Assembly: GCA_913019905.1 (NCBI GenBank)
Contig: CAJVZD010000044.1
Coordinates: 1-38,709, forward strand
Reading direction: 5' to 3'
Length of the DNA stretch: 38,709 nt
Source of the DNA: an uncultured Cellvibrionales bacterium
GTDB taxonomy: Bacteria > Pseudomonadota > Gammaproteobacteria > Pseudomonadales > Dasaniaceae
Below the pieces are notes generated by a model, which was given only the letters and a program-made list of their open reading frames with translations, had not been told where the DNA came from and did no database searches. The position numbers and the translations under genes are program-made. Below are positions 17,459 to 26,367 of the stretch, in pieces; the first letter of the stretch is position 1; each line of letters opens with the position of its first letter.

Positions 17459-19027
17459 ATGATTTCTTTACCTTCCCTGCTAGAACGCGGAGCTCGACTC
17501 AACAGCAATGGCATAGCCACAGAATTTTTGGGAAGACAGCGCCTCTGGAGTGAGCTGTTAGACCGGGTAGCCAAACTCGGAAGCGGTTTAGCTCAATATC
17601 AATTGGGCGCTGGAGAACGCGTCGCACTCCTGGGCCTTAACAGTGACAACTATTTCGAATCAACCTTTGCCATTCCTTGGGCCGGTTATTGCGTAGTACC
17701 GCTAAATACGCGGTGGGCTGTCGCTGAAAACAGCTACGCACTCAAAGATTCGGGCACACGGGTTTTGATGTTTGATGATGCATTTATGAGTCAAGCCGAA
17801 ATCCTAAAAGATCAGACAGATCAGCTCGAACACTTAATATACATGGGCGACGGAGAGACGCCAGACTGGGCAGAATCCTACGAACAGATTATTGATACGA
17901 ACAAAGCCATTGCTCCGTCCACTCGCAACGGAAACGATATGGCCGGCATATTCTATACGGGCGGTACCACCGGATTCCCAAAAGGCGTTATGCAATCGCA
18001 TCTTGCCATTTGGGCCAGCGCATTGGGTGCCGTTCCCGATTTTGAAATAACACAGAGACATACTTACTTGCACGCAGCGCCCATGTTTCATATGGCCGAT
18101 TTTGCCGGCTCTATGGGAACATTATTAGCCGGAGCGAAACACGTCTTTATCCCATCATTCGAACCGGGCCTGGTGCTTGACACGATAGCAAAGCAATCCA
18201 TCACCCATACCTTGCTCGTTCCAGCAATGATAAAGATGATATTAGCTCACTCCGCCGCCACAACGACTGACCTGTCTTCATTAGAAAAAGTATTTTATGG
18301 CGCCTCGCCCATGCCCGCCGCCGTTCTAACCCAAGCGATGAATTTATGGCCGCTTCTTAATTTTGTCCAAGCCTACGGTCAGACTGAATTAGCACCTATT
18401 ATAACAACGCTGAGTGCCAGTGATCATCGCAAAGGTGGAGACGTACTAAAATCTGCAGGGCGTGCTACCCCAGTCACCGACATACGCCTATTGGATAGCG
18501 AAGGAATGGACGTGCCTCTCGGCCAGCAGGGAGAAGTCGTCGTACGTGGCCCACATGCCATGCTTGGGTATTGGAATAAACCGGAAGAAACGGCCAAAGC
18601 GCTTCAGGACGGCTGGGTATTTACCGGCGACGCGGGCGTCTTTGATGTCGACGGGTATTTGTATATCGTTGACCGGGTTAAAGATATGGTGGTAACCGGT
18701 GGGGAAAATGTATTCACTACGGAAGTTGAAAATGCCTTGATCAGCCACGATGCGGTGCAAGATGTTGCGGTGATTGGCATTCCGCATCAAGAGTGGGGTG
18801 AAGCTGTACACGGTATTGTGATACTGACACCCGATTATACCGAGAGTGAAGTGGGGGCGCTGGAAATCGAATTGGTACAACATTGTCATCAATCGATTGC
18901 GGGCTACAAATGCCCTAAGTCTATCAGTTTTAGAGAGCAGCCACTGCCCTTATCCGGCGCTGGAAAAGTACTTAAGACCGAACTACGAAAACCCTTTTGG
19001 GAAGGCATGGAAAAGCAGGTGAATTAA
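17459..19027 (+). CDS. Acyl-CoA synthetase (AMP-dependent ligase), ligase 1
   Basis: An adenylate-forming enzyme that activates a carboxylic acid with ATP and CoA; 522 residues, typical of FadD-like ligases. The phosphate loop YTGGTTGFPKG is at residues 166-176, AYGQTELAPI near 305, the conserved TGDAG near 388, then the hinge VDRVKDMVVTGGENV. The catalytic lysine of the C-terminal domain is Lys503 in SGAGKVLKTELRK. The start has GGAGAC upstream. It lies 397 bp after the crotonase gene with repeat copy A between, so co-transcription is uncertain. Substrate chain length cannot be read from the sequence. Confidence 0.93.
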   Translation: MISLPSLLERGARLNSNGIATEFLGRQRLWSELLDRVAKLGSGLAQYQLGAGERVALLGLNSDNYFESTFAIPWAGYCVVPLNTRWAVAENSYALKDSGTRVLMFDDAFMSQAEILKDQTDQLEHLIYMGDGETPDWAESYEQIIDTNKAIAPSTRNGNDMAGIFYTGGTTGFPKGVMQSHLAIWASALGAVPDFEITQRHTYLHAAPMFHMADFAGSMGTLLAGAKHVFIPSFEPGLVLDTIAKQSITHTLLVPAMIKMILAHSAATTTDLSSLEKVFYGASPMPAAVLTQAMNLWPLLNFVQAYGQTELAPIITTLSASDHRKGGDVLKSAGRATPVTDIRLLDSEGMDVPLGQQGEVVVRGPHAMLGYWNKPEETAKALQDGWVFTGDAGVFDVDGYLYIVDRVKDMVVTGGENVFTTEVENALISHDAVQDVAVIGIPHQEWGEAVHGIVILTPDYTESEVGALEIELVQHCHQSIAGYKCPKSISFREQPLPLSGAGKVLKTELRKPFWEGMEKQVN

Positions 19028-19358
19028 CGCCGCCCCGGAAATAGATGTTTTTCAACGATGTCGTTGCGCGGGTTACGGTTCGATACGTCGAACCGCTCGC
19101 TTGCAAAGACGAATTTGTGGACGGACGAATTTCTGGACAGGCACTCATTAGTTTAAAAGCGAATTTTGCAGTATTCGATGACTATCGATTGATAATTTTT
19201 GTTAAGACCAGCGGCTGACAAATATAATGGATCGCTGGCTTATTGAAATGACTACCGGTATCAATCCTCACCATTTCTGTTTTTCAATTCACGCCGATGG
19301 CCGATGCGTTTCAGCCCGGCGCGAAGCGTGAATTACTGGCAGCCATCATACCGACAAT
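19028..19358. other. Convergent intergenic region between the two ligases
   Basis: This 331-bp gap lies between the stops of two convergent ligase genes. It holds repeat copy B and, further right, a separate inverted repeat: AATTCACGC (19286-19294) and GCGTGAATT (19326-19334), with 31 bases between. The inverted repeat has no T-run on either strand, so it is not a classical terminator. No gene is seen. Confidence 0.5.
19034..19151 (+). repeat. Palindromic dispersed repeat, copy B
   Basis: It begins GGAAATAGATGTTTTTCAAC and then GATGTCGTTGCGCGGG, close to copy C. A perfect 8-bp stem CGGTTCGA-TACG-TCGAACCG occupies 19076-19095. The right end (TTCTGGACAGGCACTCATTAG) read on the minus strand gives CTAATGAGTGCCTGTCCAGAA, matching the left ends of copies A and C. 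The element therefore has inverted ends and an internal hairpin. Confidence 0.75.
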
Positions 19359-20855
19359 TCAGAACTCAATCTTTACCTGTCTCCGCAACAACTTCCCAGT
19401 CGCCGTATAGGGCAAGGCATCCGTGTAATTAATGATTTGCGGGACACGTGAAGAACGCATCCGGTCTTTCACCCAGTTTTTCAATTCCTCGTCGGTCACA
19501 CGCTTGCCACTATTTAACACGACGAGGGCCGCGATACCTTCACCCCACTGCTCATCGGGAATACCGACAACGGCTACGTCGGCAACGGCTTCATGCTGAA
19601 TCAGCACATCCTCAATTTCGCCAGGAGACAGATTTTCTCCGCCTCGAACAATGACGTCATCTGCGCGGCCCTCCAGATATAAGTAACCATGTTTATCAAT
19701 ATGCCCTTTGTCTTTGGTAGGAAACCATCCATCGGCATCAGTTAAACGCCCAATACCTCGATACTCTCCAGAAACCTGCTCGCCGCGAACAAATATCTCT
19801 CCACTTTCATCGCTGCCCAGAGCGATGCCTTGGTCATCGCGGATTTCGATTTCAACGCCGGGTAATGGAATACCGACCGAAGCGAGGCGATGCCTTATAT
19901 AGTCATCACTGCTAGCGGCGGCTTCTCGATGCTCATCGGGACCCAACACGCTGACAGTCGAACTTGTCTCCGTTAAACCGTAGGCATTGGTAAAATCTGT
20001 CGTAGGAAAAAGCTTCATCGCCTTTTCCAATACGGGTAGAGGCATTTTCCCGCCGCCAAAGGACAGTGACGCGAGATGTGGCATATCGGCGGCGCCTTGT
20101 TCATCAAGTACGTCAACGATGCGAGCCAACATCGTCGGTACAACAAACGCCGTCGTGATACGCTCAGACCGCGCCAGATCAATCCAGGCTTCTGCAGTAA
20201 AGTTAGGCAGCTGAACAACACGCCTACCCGAATAGACAGAACTCAATACCGCCGTAATTCCCGCTACATGATAGGGAGGTGCGCAAACCAATGCGGCCTC
20301 CTCTTCGGTCGCGGAAGCAAATTCAACAGCGCCCAAAATATAGGAAACCATATGTTTTTGCCTGAGAACCGCGGCTTTAGGCTCCCCGGTTGTGCCACTG
20401 GTGAATAATAATACCGCGACATCATCGGGATCCATTGACCATGGATCTGCCTGACCGACACTTGGAATTTCCTCATCCAAAAACTGACTTCTACTCAATA
20501 CTCTGATATCACCAATCTCATTGAGATCTTCGACACGCTTGTCTTCGACCACCAAATAAACCGGTGTTATTCGAGACAGAAGCTGTTCTATTTCTTTCGG
20601 TGTCAGCCGGTAATTGATGGGTACGAAGGGCAATCCAGCCCAAGCGCTGCCAAAAAGCCCAATCGGCATCGCCAAACTGGTTACGTCCAGGACGCCAAAA
20701 TGGTCACTGCCAGAGTCTTTAGCGGCACTGGCAGCCCGACCGCTTTTTTCGAACAATTCCTGATAAGTCACTGACGAGCCATCCTCAGCATTAGTAAAAG
20801 CGATTCGATCGGGGAAGACGGAATTTGCCATCTCCAATAACATCATGATATTCAT
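19359..20855 (-). CDS. Acyl-CoA synthetase (AMP-dependent ligase), ligase 2
   Basis: A second adenylate-forming acid-CoA ligase of 498 residues, clearly different from ligase 1. The phosphate loop FTSGTTGEPK is at residues 151-160, NAYGLTETSSTVSVLG near 300, and GRADDVIVRGGENLSPGEIE near 405. The catalytic lysine is Lys488 in YTATGKLLRRQ. The usual TGD triplet reads TKD (GWFPTKDKGHID), which keeps the aspartate. The ATG has AGGA about 8 bases upstream. It lies 43 bases after the small three-cysteine gene and is probably in one operon with it. Substrate unknown. Confidence 0.92.
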   Translation of the reverse strand: MNIMMLLEMANSVFPDRIAFTNAEDGSSVTYQELFEKSGRAASAAKDSGSDHFGVLDVTSLAMPIGLFGSAWAGLPFVPINYRLTPKEIEQLLSRITPVYLVVEDKRVEDLNEIGDIRVLSRSQFLDEEIPSVGQADPWSMDPDDVAVLLFTSGTTGEPKAAVLRQKHMVSYILGAVEFASATEEEAALVCAPPYHVAGITAVLSSVYSGRRVVQLPNFTAEAWIDLARSERITTAFVVPTMLARIVDVLDEQGAADMPHLASLSFGGGKMPLPVLEKAMKLFPTTDFTNAYGLTETSSTVSVLGPDEHREAAASSDDYIRHRLASVGIPLPGVEIEIRDDQGIALGSDESGEIFVRGEQVSGEYRGIGRLTDADGWFPTKDKGHIDKHGYLYLEGRADDVIVRGGENLSPGEIEDVLIQHEAVADVAVVGIPDEQWGEGIAALVVLNSGKRVTDEELKNWVKDRMRSSRVPQIINYTDALPYTATGKLLRRQVKIEF

Positions 20856-20898
20856 TTACGAATCCTGTTCGGTGGCGCTAGGGTTTATCTACGAAGAC

Positions 20899-21204
20899 TT
20901 AATCTGATTTGGGTAGCTTTTTACTATCTTTTAGAAGTAGCGTTGCACCGTCCAAAGCCAAAGAACCTTCTCCGGGTTTGATACACAGAAGTTCCAAAGT
21001 AGAATCTTCATCGACATACCGTTTGCCAATTTGTACCCCTAGCTGATGATCTGAATCGATCTCTCCTTTCTCAACGTCACTACCCGCCGCAGCCATCGCC
21101 GCACCACCGCAGCTTAAGCTTACATCTTGCGCGGGCGCCGTGATAATCATTACTTCAGCATTACAGACGGTACTCTGTAATCTCGCTCCTGTTTTCAATT
21201 GCAT
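20899..21204 (-). CDS. Small conserved-looking protein with three cysteines, paired with an acyl-CoA ligase
   Basis: A protein of 101 residues with no signal peptide or membrane segment. It has three cysteines: Cys14 in STVCNAEVMI, Cys32 in SCGGAAM, and Cys74 in ELLCIKPGEGSL. The C-terminus is lysine-rich (LLKDSKKLPKSD). AAGGGA seven bases upstream of the ATG and position 43 bases before ligase 2 support a real gene. From memory, similar short proteins sit next to acyl-CoA ligases in actinobacteria, but I know no assigned function. A metal-binding or carrier role is speculation. Confidence 0.7.
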   Translation of the reverse strand: MQLKTGARLQSTVCNAEVMIITAPAQDVSLSCGGAAMAAAGSDVEKGEIDSDHQLGVQIGKRYVDEDSTLELLCIKPGEGSLALDGATLLLKDSKKLPKSD

Positions 21205-21540
21205 TATTTTTCCCTTATTTTAAGAACCGTGATTCTATGACAAAAAAAGAATGCCCACAAATCTCACCTTTGAATACGACCTACAAATGAGTAACTCATT
21301 AGCGCCCATCCAGAAATCGATGTTTTTCAACAATGTCGTTGCGAGAGGTACAGTTCGACGTATCAACGAGTTTATGGAAGAACACTGATTAAATGTTTAC
21401 ATGCATACCGGCGTACGAGTAAAACGTCAAAGCTTACCGCTTCGTCAAGTCGACTGTTGTTTTGAAAATTGTATAAGGACAGTAACTGAATCTGAATTTT
21501 TGAATCGGTCGGTTCGCAATTTGTGACAATTCGGTAAAAA
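21205..21540. other. Intergenic region holding repeat copy C
   Basis: This 336-bp gap lies upstream of the small-protein/ligase 2 operon and downstream of the RND adaptor. Repeat copy C fills part of it. The promoter for the small-protein operon should be here, but no clear box was identified. No gene is seen. Confidence 0.45.
21294..21366 (+). repeat. Palindromic dispersed repeat, copy C (apparently shortened)
   Basis: The sequence CTCATTAGCGCCCATCCAGA, then AATCGATGTTTTTCAACAAT and GTCGTTGCGAGAGGTACAGT matches copies A and B in the left half. After TTCGACGTATCAACGAG the similarity fades and no right-hand arm like those of A or B is found. It looks like a truncated copy in the same orientation. 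Confidence 0.75.
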
Positions 21541-22599
21541 TCAGTGAGGTACACTCAGAATCCTGTCACCTTCCTGTAAACCGGAAATCACTTCCAATAA
21601 GCCATCGCCAACAGTTTTCCCTGTCCGCACAAATCGCCTTTCCGAAACTCCATCGTTGTCTAACCACACGAGCTCCAATTGCCCAAGCTTCGCAACGTTT
21701 TCTTCCGGTATCAACAATAGACTTTCTTCTCCAGCAGGAACCATTAATTGCGCATACATACCGGGCAATAATCCTTCGCTATATTTCAAACGACTCTTTA
21801 CCATGAAACTTCGCGATCCGGAATTTCCAGTCGGAACCAGCTCTTCAATTTCCGACATAAGATCTTTATCTAATGCAGGAATATTAACCTTCAGCGGCTG
21901 ATCAACATTCAACGACAGTGCCAGTCGCTCTCTTACGTTTGCTTCAACACGTAATGAAACAGGATTGTACAATATTAATAATTGCGCGCCCGGCTGTACG
22001 GTATCGCCTGGTTCTGCAAAACGATCGACGATCCTTCCGTTGATGGGCGCATGGATCTGCCCAAAGCTTAATGCGACTTCCGCTTCTTTCAGCCCCTGCT
22101 GCGCCGTAACGAATTCAGCAGTCAAGGCATCATATCTTGCCTTTGCCTTTTCCAGATCGGCCTGTGACATCACGCCAGAACGACTAAGCTCAAGCGTGCG
22201 CTCCAAGGACAGCTTCGCCTCAAGTAAATGCGCCTTCACCGTGTTAATAACAGCCATAGATTGTGCAGCACGAGACAACAGTTCGTCCTTTTCAAGTTCA
22301 ATTAACAATTGCCCCTGACTCACTCTATCGCCGGCACTAACATGGATTTTTTCGATTCTAGATAATAGTCGAGATGAGACAATGGTTGCATGCTTTGCTT
22401 TGATCGTCGCTGGAACGGGTTCGAAAAGTTGCTGATCTCTTTGCATGACAATAACAACAGACGACAGTGCTTTTTGCTCTACAGCCTTTATTCCCGGGGC
22501 CACCTTATCGGTAAAAGTACCACCAAACCACGCGACAAGAACCAGAATAGCGATGATAGTGATAATGGGAGTAGCGAATTTCTCCTCACGTAAATTCAT
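21541..22599 (-). CDS. RND efflux periplasmic adaptor (membrane fusion protein)
   Basis: The periplasmic adaptor linking an inner-membrane RND pump to an outer-membrane channel. With the ATG at 22599 (GAGGT upstream) it has 352 residues. An N-terminal hydrophobic anchor (IITIIAILVLVAWFGG) is near residue 15. The lipoyl-like segment VSAGDRVSQGQLLIELEKDE is followed by a helical hairpin and then AEVALSFGQIHAPINGRIVD, which resumes the lipoyl half. Beta-barrel and membrane-proximal domains follow. It overlaps the 3-prime end of the permease gene by 14 bases. The order permease-then-adaptor is the reverse of most RND operons, and no outer-membrane channel gene follows. The pump substrate is unknown. 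Confidence 0.9.
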   Translation of the reverse strand: MNLREEKFATPIITIIAILVLVAWFGGTFTDKVAPGIKAVEQKALSSVVIVMQRDQQLFEPVPATIKAKHATIVSSRLLSRIEKIHVSAGDRVSQGQLLIELEKDELLSRAAQSMAVINTVKAHLLEAKLSLERTLELSRSGVMSQADLEKAKARYDALTAEFVTAQQGLKEAEVALSFGQIHAPINGRIVDRFAEPGDTVQPGAQLLILYNPVSLRVEANVRERLALSLNVDQPLKVNIPALDKDLMSEIEELVPTGNSGSRSFMVKSRLKYSEGLLPGMYAQLMVPAGEESLLLIPEENVAKLGQLELVWLDNDGVSERRFVRTGKTVGDGLLEVISGLQEGDRILSVPH

Positions 22600-25500
22600 C
22601 AGATTGTACCTCAATGTTGTACCGATTTTGCGCAACCACTGCTTGCTCGTCTTTGAATACCAACGAATAAACAACGGGAACGACTAACAGCGTAAAAACA
22701 GTTGATGAAATAATTCCGAACATGATTGCCAGAGCGAGACCACTAAATACAGGGTCTAATATGATGACTAAGTTCCCCAATAGCGTTGTGCCTGCTGTGA
22801 GCAAAATCGGACGCATTCGAATTGCACCCGCCTGAACCAATGCTTCGTGAACAGGCAAGCCTCGTTCACGCGCTTGCGTGATAAACTCCACCAATATCAA
22901 GGAGTTTCGAACAACAATCCCTGCTAAAGCAATCATGCCTATCATTGCGGTTGCAGTGAATAATACCGGATCTGGAGCACCACCAATTTGCCGTTCGCCA
23001 AATTGATTGAGTAGGAAAAATCCGGGCATTATTCCGATAATTGTCAGAGGAATCGCGGACATAATAATTAAAGATAGACTCGTCGATGATGTCTGTATTT
23101 TCAGAACAAAAAATATCCCTACTAAAGCAAAAATGAAGGCAAGCCCCATATCGCGAAAGACATCGACCGTTATTTTCCATTCGCCCTCTCCCGTCCAGAC
23201 AATGTTTATGCCGTCGGGAACGCTCCAGCCATCACCGGAACCGGGCTGTAAAAAATGTCTTGATTGCCAATTGTCGGCCGCTCCCGCAGGACGACCCAAG
23301 TCAGTATTTACGTCGGCAACAACTTCTGCTGGCGTTCGTCCGGATAGCTCTGCCACCACATACGCGACGGGCTGTAGATCTTTGCGATGGATCGATTTAT
23401 CTGACAGTTGAAAAACGAACTCGCCCAACTCGCCCAATGATACAGACGGCTGCGCAGCGGTTTTCAAGCCGCTATCAGAGCTAGTTTTAACAATTCCGGG
23501 CCTGCCTCTTACTTGTAAGCGCTTAAGATCTTGGATAGATGATCGTTCTGCTAAAGGTAACCGTAATACCATTGGTAATGGTTTCGCCTCACGTTCCAAT
23601 TGCATGAAGCCCGCCCGAAATCCCCGATTAGCCATTAGCAAGGTGTTGTTAATATCGAGCGTCGAGATACCCGATAATGCCGCTTTCTGTTTGTCAGTGA
23701 CAAAACGCAAGCGGCGCTGATCATCTTCGACCGTTGTGTCAACACCGACAACGAACGCTTCGCGTTTCAAGCGCTCCTGCACAAGTTTCGCTGCGGCTCG
23801 AATGTCATCGTAAGAAGTCCAAGCTGTTCCACGCACTTCTGCTACAAGCGTGCTTAAAACTGGCGGTCCTGGCGGTACTTCAACGACTTTGATATCAATA
23901 CCATTAGCACTAAGAGGCGCTAACAGCTCGCGCAAACGTAAAACCACAGCATGGGACTGATGCTCACGCAACCTCTTGTCGATCAACTTTACGCGCATAT
24001 CTGCGACGAAAGGGGCAGATCGATGGTAATAATGTCTTACCATACCGTTAAAATCGACGGGCGATGGCACACCCACGAAGCTTGCAACCGCTTGTACTTC
24101 ATTGAGCTGCCGGGTGATACCCGACACCTGTTGCACCAGGCCCGCTGTTTGCTCCAAGGTGGAAGATTCGGACATATCGATTATGACTTGCAGCTCGTTC
24201 TTGTTGTCAAAAGGCAACAATTTTAAGGGAACGAGGCGCAGCATTGGCAACAACGCAGCAACAAGAAAAAGTGCCATAACGCCCCACAGTAAGCACCTCG
24301 CTTTACGCTTGCTCGTTAGCAAAGGCCCTAACACATTTCGATAAAATTTCAGCAGCCCGCGTTCGTTAATGTTGCCAGCTTTCTCCGATTCGACAATACC
24401 TAGTTCAGCTGGGCTTTGCATCGCCGCCTCGCTATCCGCAAAACTTGCTCCTTCTTCCCCAGAATTTCGATTAACTAAAATTTTGCTGGACAACCAGGGC
24501 GTAACCAAAAAAGCGATAAACGTGCTAGTAGCAACACTAATAGGAACATTAAAAGCCATGGGTGCCATATAAGGCCCCATCATTCCTGTGATAAAGGCCA
24601 ATGGAATAAACGCCAGAATAATGGTCAGCGTCGACATTAAAAGCGGGGTTTTAATCTCTGATATGGCAGCAACGATTCTTTCACGCCTCGACCCTTTATT
24701 CGTGTTCAAAAAGCGCTCAATATTGTCGACACCTGTTATCGGGTCATCCACCAATAATCCAAGCGAAAGAATAAGAGCAAATAAGGTGACACGATTAATC
24801 GTATAGCCGAAGGCCATATCTAACGCGAGAGTTATACCGTAGCTAACGGGTACGGCAATGCCTACCACAAGTGCTGGGCGCCAACCCAAAAACACACCAA
24901 TAAACACGACGACCGTAAACACGGCGAAAGCTAAACTAGCGGTCAAATTTTCGACTTTTTCGTCTGCCGTAGAACCGTAATCCCTCATCACTTCAATATG
25001 AACGGTCTTTGGCAATAATTGTCCCTTCAAGGTCGCCACTAAGTCGTGGACATCTTTAGCGACGCTGACCGCATTACTACCACGCTGCTTCGCAACACTA
25101 ACGGCAACCATGGGAAAGTTTTCGACCCTGCCGGCGAGTGGTGAATAGGACTTCGAAAAATCAATCCAGGTATAATGACTAGGCTCTGCGGGACCATCAA
25201 TAATCTGGGCAACGTCCTGCAAAAATACAGGTGTACCGTTAACTACATTAATCACTGTCCGCCTTAACTCTTGAACGGAACGGATGAAATCACCGCTTTC
25301 AAGAACCAGCGATTCGTTACTCAATGACCAATAACCTGTACTCTGCAAAACATTGGAAACCTGCAGAGCACTAACAATATCGCCGCTGGTACTTTGATGC
25401 GCAGCCAAACTCTCAGGGTCCGGCAAAATTCGAATCGTTCTCGGTCGTCCACCGACTACATGCACCTCACTGGTATCGCGAATCGCTTGAATCGACGTAG

Positions 25501-26008
25501 AAATTTCATCGGCCAATCGTCGCAATTCAAAATCACTCATTCTCGCGGGATCGTCGCTCCACAAGGCCAATACGACTATAGGCACGTCGTCCACCTCAAC
25601 GGGACGTACCAACCAGTTATCTACGACAGCGGGGATTTTGTTTTGGTTAGAATATAACTTGTTATAAGTATTAAGAATGGCTTCTTCACGGTTCGCACCC
25701 ACATAGAAACGTAAAGTCACCAACGTTTTCCCGGTACTCGACGTCGAATAGACATGCTCAACACCCGGAATTTGAGCCATTAGCTTCTCAAGAGGTATCG
25801 TCACCTGTCTGGCAACTTGTTTGGCCGATAATCCTGGAGACTCGACCAATACATCGACCATCGGGACGACAATCTGTGGCTCTTCTTCTCTGGAAGTATA
25901 ATTGAGCGCGAAAATACCCAAGACTATGGATAGAATAATAAATGCCGTCGAGAAACCTCCAGACAGACTAGCTGCGACCAAATAATCAATGGGGCTCTTC
26001 AATTTCAT
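22586..26008 (-). CDS. RND efflux transporter permease subunit
   Basis: A proton-driven inner-membrane transporter of 1140 residues. The first helix is near residues 20-36, followed by EEEPQIVVPMVDVLVESPG, the usual start of the periplasmic porter domain. Helices around 355-520 contain the proton-relay aspartates Asp421-Asp422 in GLLVDDPITGVDNIERF. A second porter and helix set follows, with loop GTTLLGNLVIILDPVF near the end. The EEEP start is common in the HAE/multidrug side of the family rather than metal pumps, but the substrate cannot be inferred. It is divergent from the rhodanese gene and shares its upstream region. CGAGAG lies before the ATG. Confidence 0.92.
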   Translation of the reverse strand: MKLKSPIDYLVAASLSGGFSTAFIILSIVLGIFALNYTSREEEPQIVVPMVDVLVESPGLSAKQVARQVTIPLEKLMAQIPGVEHVYSTSSTGKTLVTLRFYVGANREEAILNTYNKLYSNQNKIPAVVDNWLVRPVEVDDVPIVVLALWSDDPARMSDFELRRLADEISTSIQAIRDTSEVHVVGGRPRTIRILPDPESLAAHQSTSGDIVSALQVSNVLQSTGYWSLSNESLVLESGDFIRSVQELRRTVINVVNGTPVFLQDVAQIIDGPAEPSHYTWIDFSKSYSPLAGRVENFPMVAVSVAKQRGSNAVSVAKDVHDLVATLKGQLLPKTVHIEVMRDYGSTADEKVENLTASLAFAVFTVVVFIGVFLGWRPALVVGIAVPVSYGITLALDMAFGYTINRVTLFALILSLGLLVDDPITGVDNIERFLNTNKGSRRERIVAAISEIKTPLLMSTLTIILAFIPLAFITGMMGPYMAPMAFNVPISVATSTFIAFLVTPWLSSKILVNRNSGEEGASFADSEAAMQSPAELGIVESEKAGNINERGLLKFYRNVLGPLLTSKRKARCLLWGVMALFLVAALLPMLRLVPLKLLPFDNKNELQVIIDMSESSTLEQTAGLVQQVSGITRQLNEVQAVASFVGVPSPVDFNGMVRHYYHRSAPFVADMRVKLIDKRLREHQSHAVVLRLRELLAPLSANGIDIKVVEVPPGPPVLSTLVAEVRGTAWTSYDDIRAAAKLVQERLKREAFVVGVDTTVEDDQRRLRFVTDKQKAALSGISTLDINNTLLMANRGFRAGFMQLEREAKPLPMVLRLPLAERSSIQDLKRLQVRGRPGIVKTSSDSGLKTAAQPSVSLGELGEFVFQLSDKSIHRKDLQPVAYVVAELSGRTPAEVVADVNTDLGRPAGAADNWQSRHFLQPGSGDGWSVPDGINIVWTGEGEWKITVDVFRDMGLAFIFALVGIFFVLKIQTSSTSLSLIIMSAIPLTIIGIMPGFFLLNQFGERQIGGAPDPVLFTATAMIGMIALAGIVVRNSLILVEFITQARERGLPVHEALVQAGAIRMRPILLTAGTTLLGNLVIILDPVFSGLALAIMFGIISSTVFTLLVVPVVYSLVFKDEQAVVAQNRYNIEVQSDEFT

Positions 26009-26367
26009 AGCAAAAGCTCTCGTTAGTATTCTCGTACAATTTTCTACTTAGCAGTCATTGCCCTGACTCTTGCCAAAACACAACAAATACCGATGAACTC
26101 TGATTTTCGCAATAATAGGCCGCTATTCTCTGTTTTCGCGAACACGCTGTTACACGAACATTCTGTTACCCCAACATTCTATTAATAGTCCCGAAAAATA
26201 ACGCAATCAGAATCGACCACCATTATATTAGAAAATCAGAATATAATGATAGCTAAATTAGTAAAATCTAATATAATGTAATTTCTTGACTACATACGCT
26301 AGACAAAAACGGCGGCACATCACATTAGTTCATAAGGCCGTATAGAAATTCGACAAGAGGAGCTCTC
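26009..26367. promoter_or_regulatory. Divergent regulatory region, RND pump / rhodanese
   Basis: This 359-bp gap separates the leftward pump operon from the rightward rhodanese gene. Its right half is very AT-rich and holds the palindromic operator candidate at 26221-26278. TATAAT occurs on the plus strand at 26242 and 26272 and on the minus strand at 26227-26222, so the palindromes overlap potential -10 boxes in both directions. No matching -35 boxes are clear. Confidence 0.55.
26221..26278. promoter_or_regulatory. AT-rich palindromic operator candidate
   Basis: CATTATATT (26221-26229) and AATATAATG (26240-26248) form a perfect 9-bp inverted repeat with a 10-base spacer. A third half-site AATATAATG lies at 26270-26278, exactly 30 bases after the second. 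A second palindrome ATTAG-6 bases-CTAAT spans 26257-26272. AT-rich operators of this kind are known for ArsR-family repressors such as BigR, which control rhodanese-type genes; the link here is inference because no regulator gene is in the window. Confidence 0.55.

Noticed and set aside
19286..19334. An inverted repeat between the convergent ligases as a bidirectional terminator.
   Set aside because: The arms are separated by 31 bases and there is no T-run on either strand.
26286..26310. TTGACT as a -35 box for the rhodanese gene.
   Set aside because: No acceptable -10 box occurs 16-18 bases downstream.
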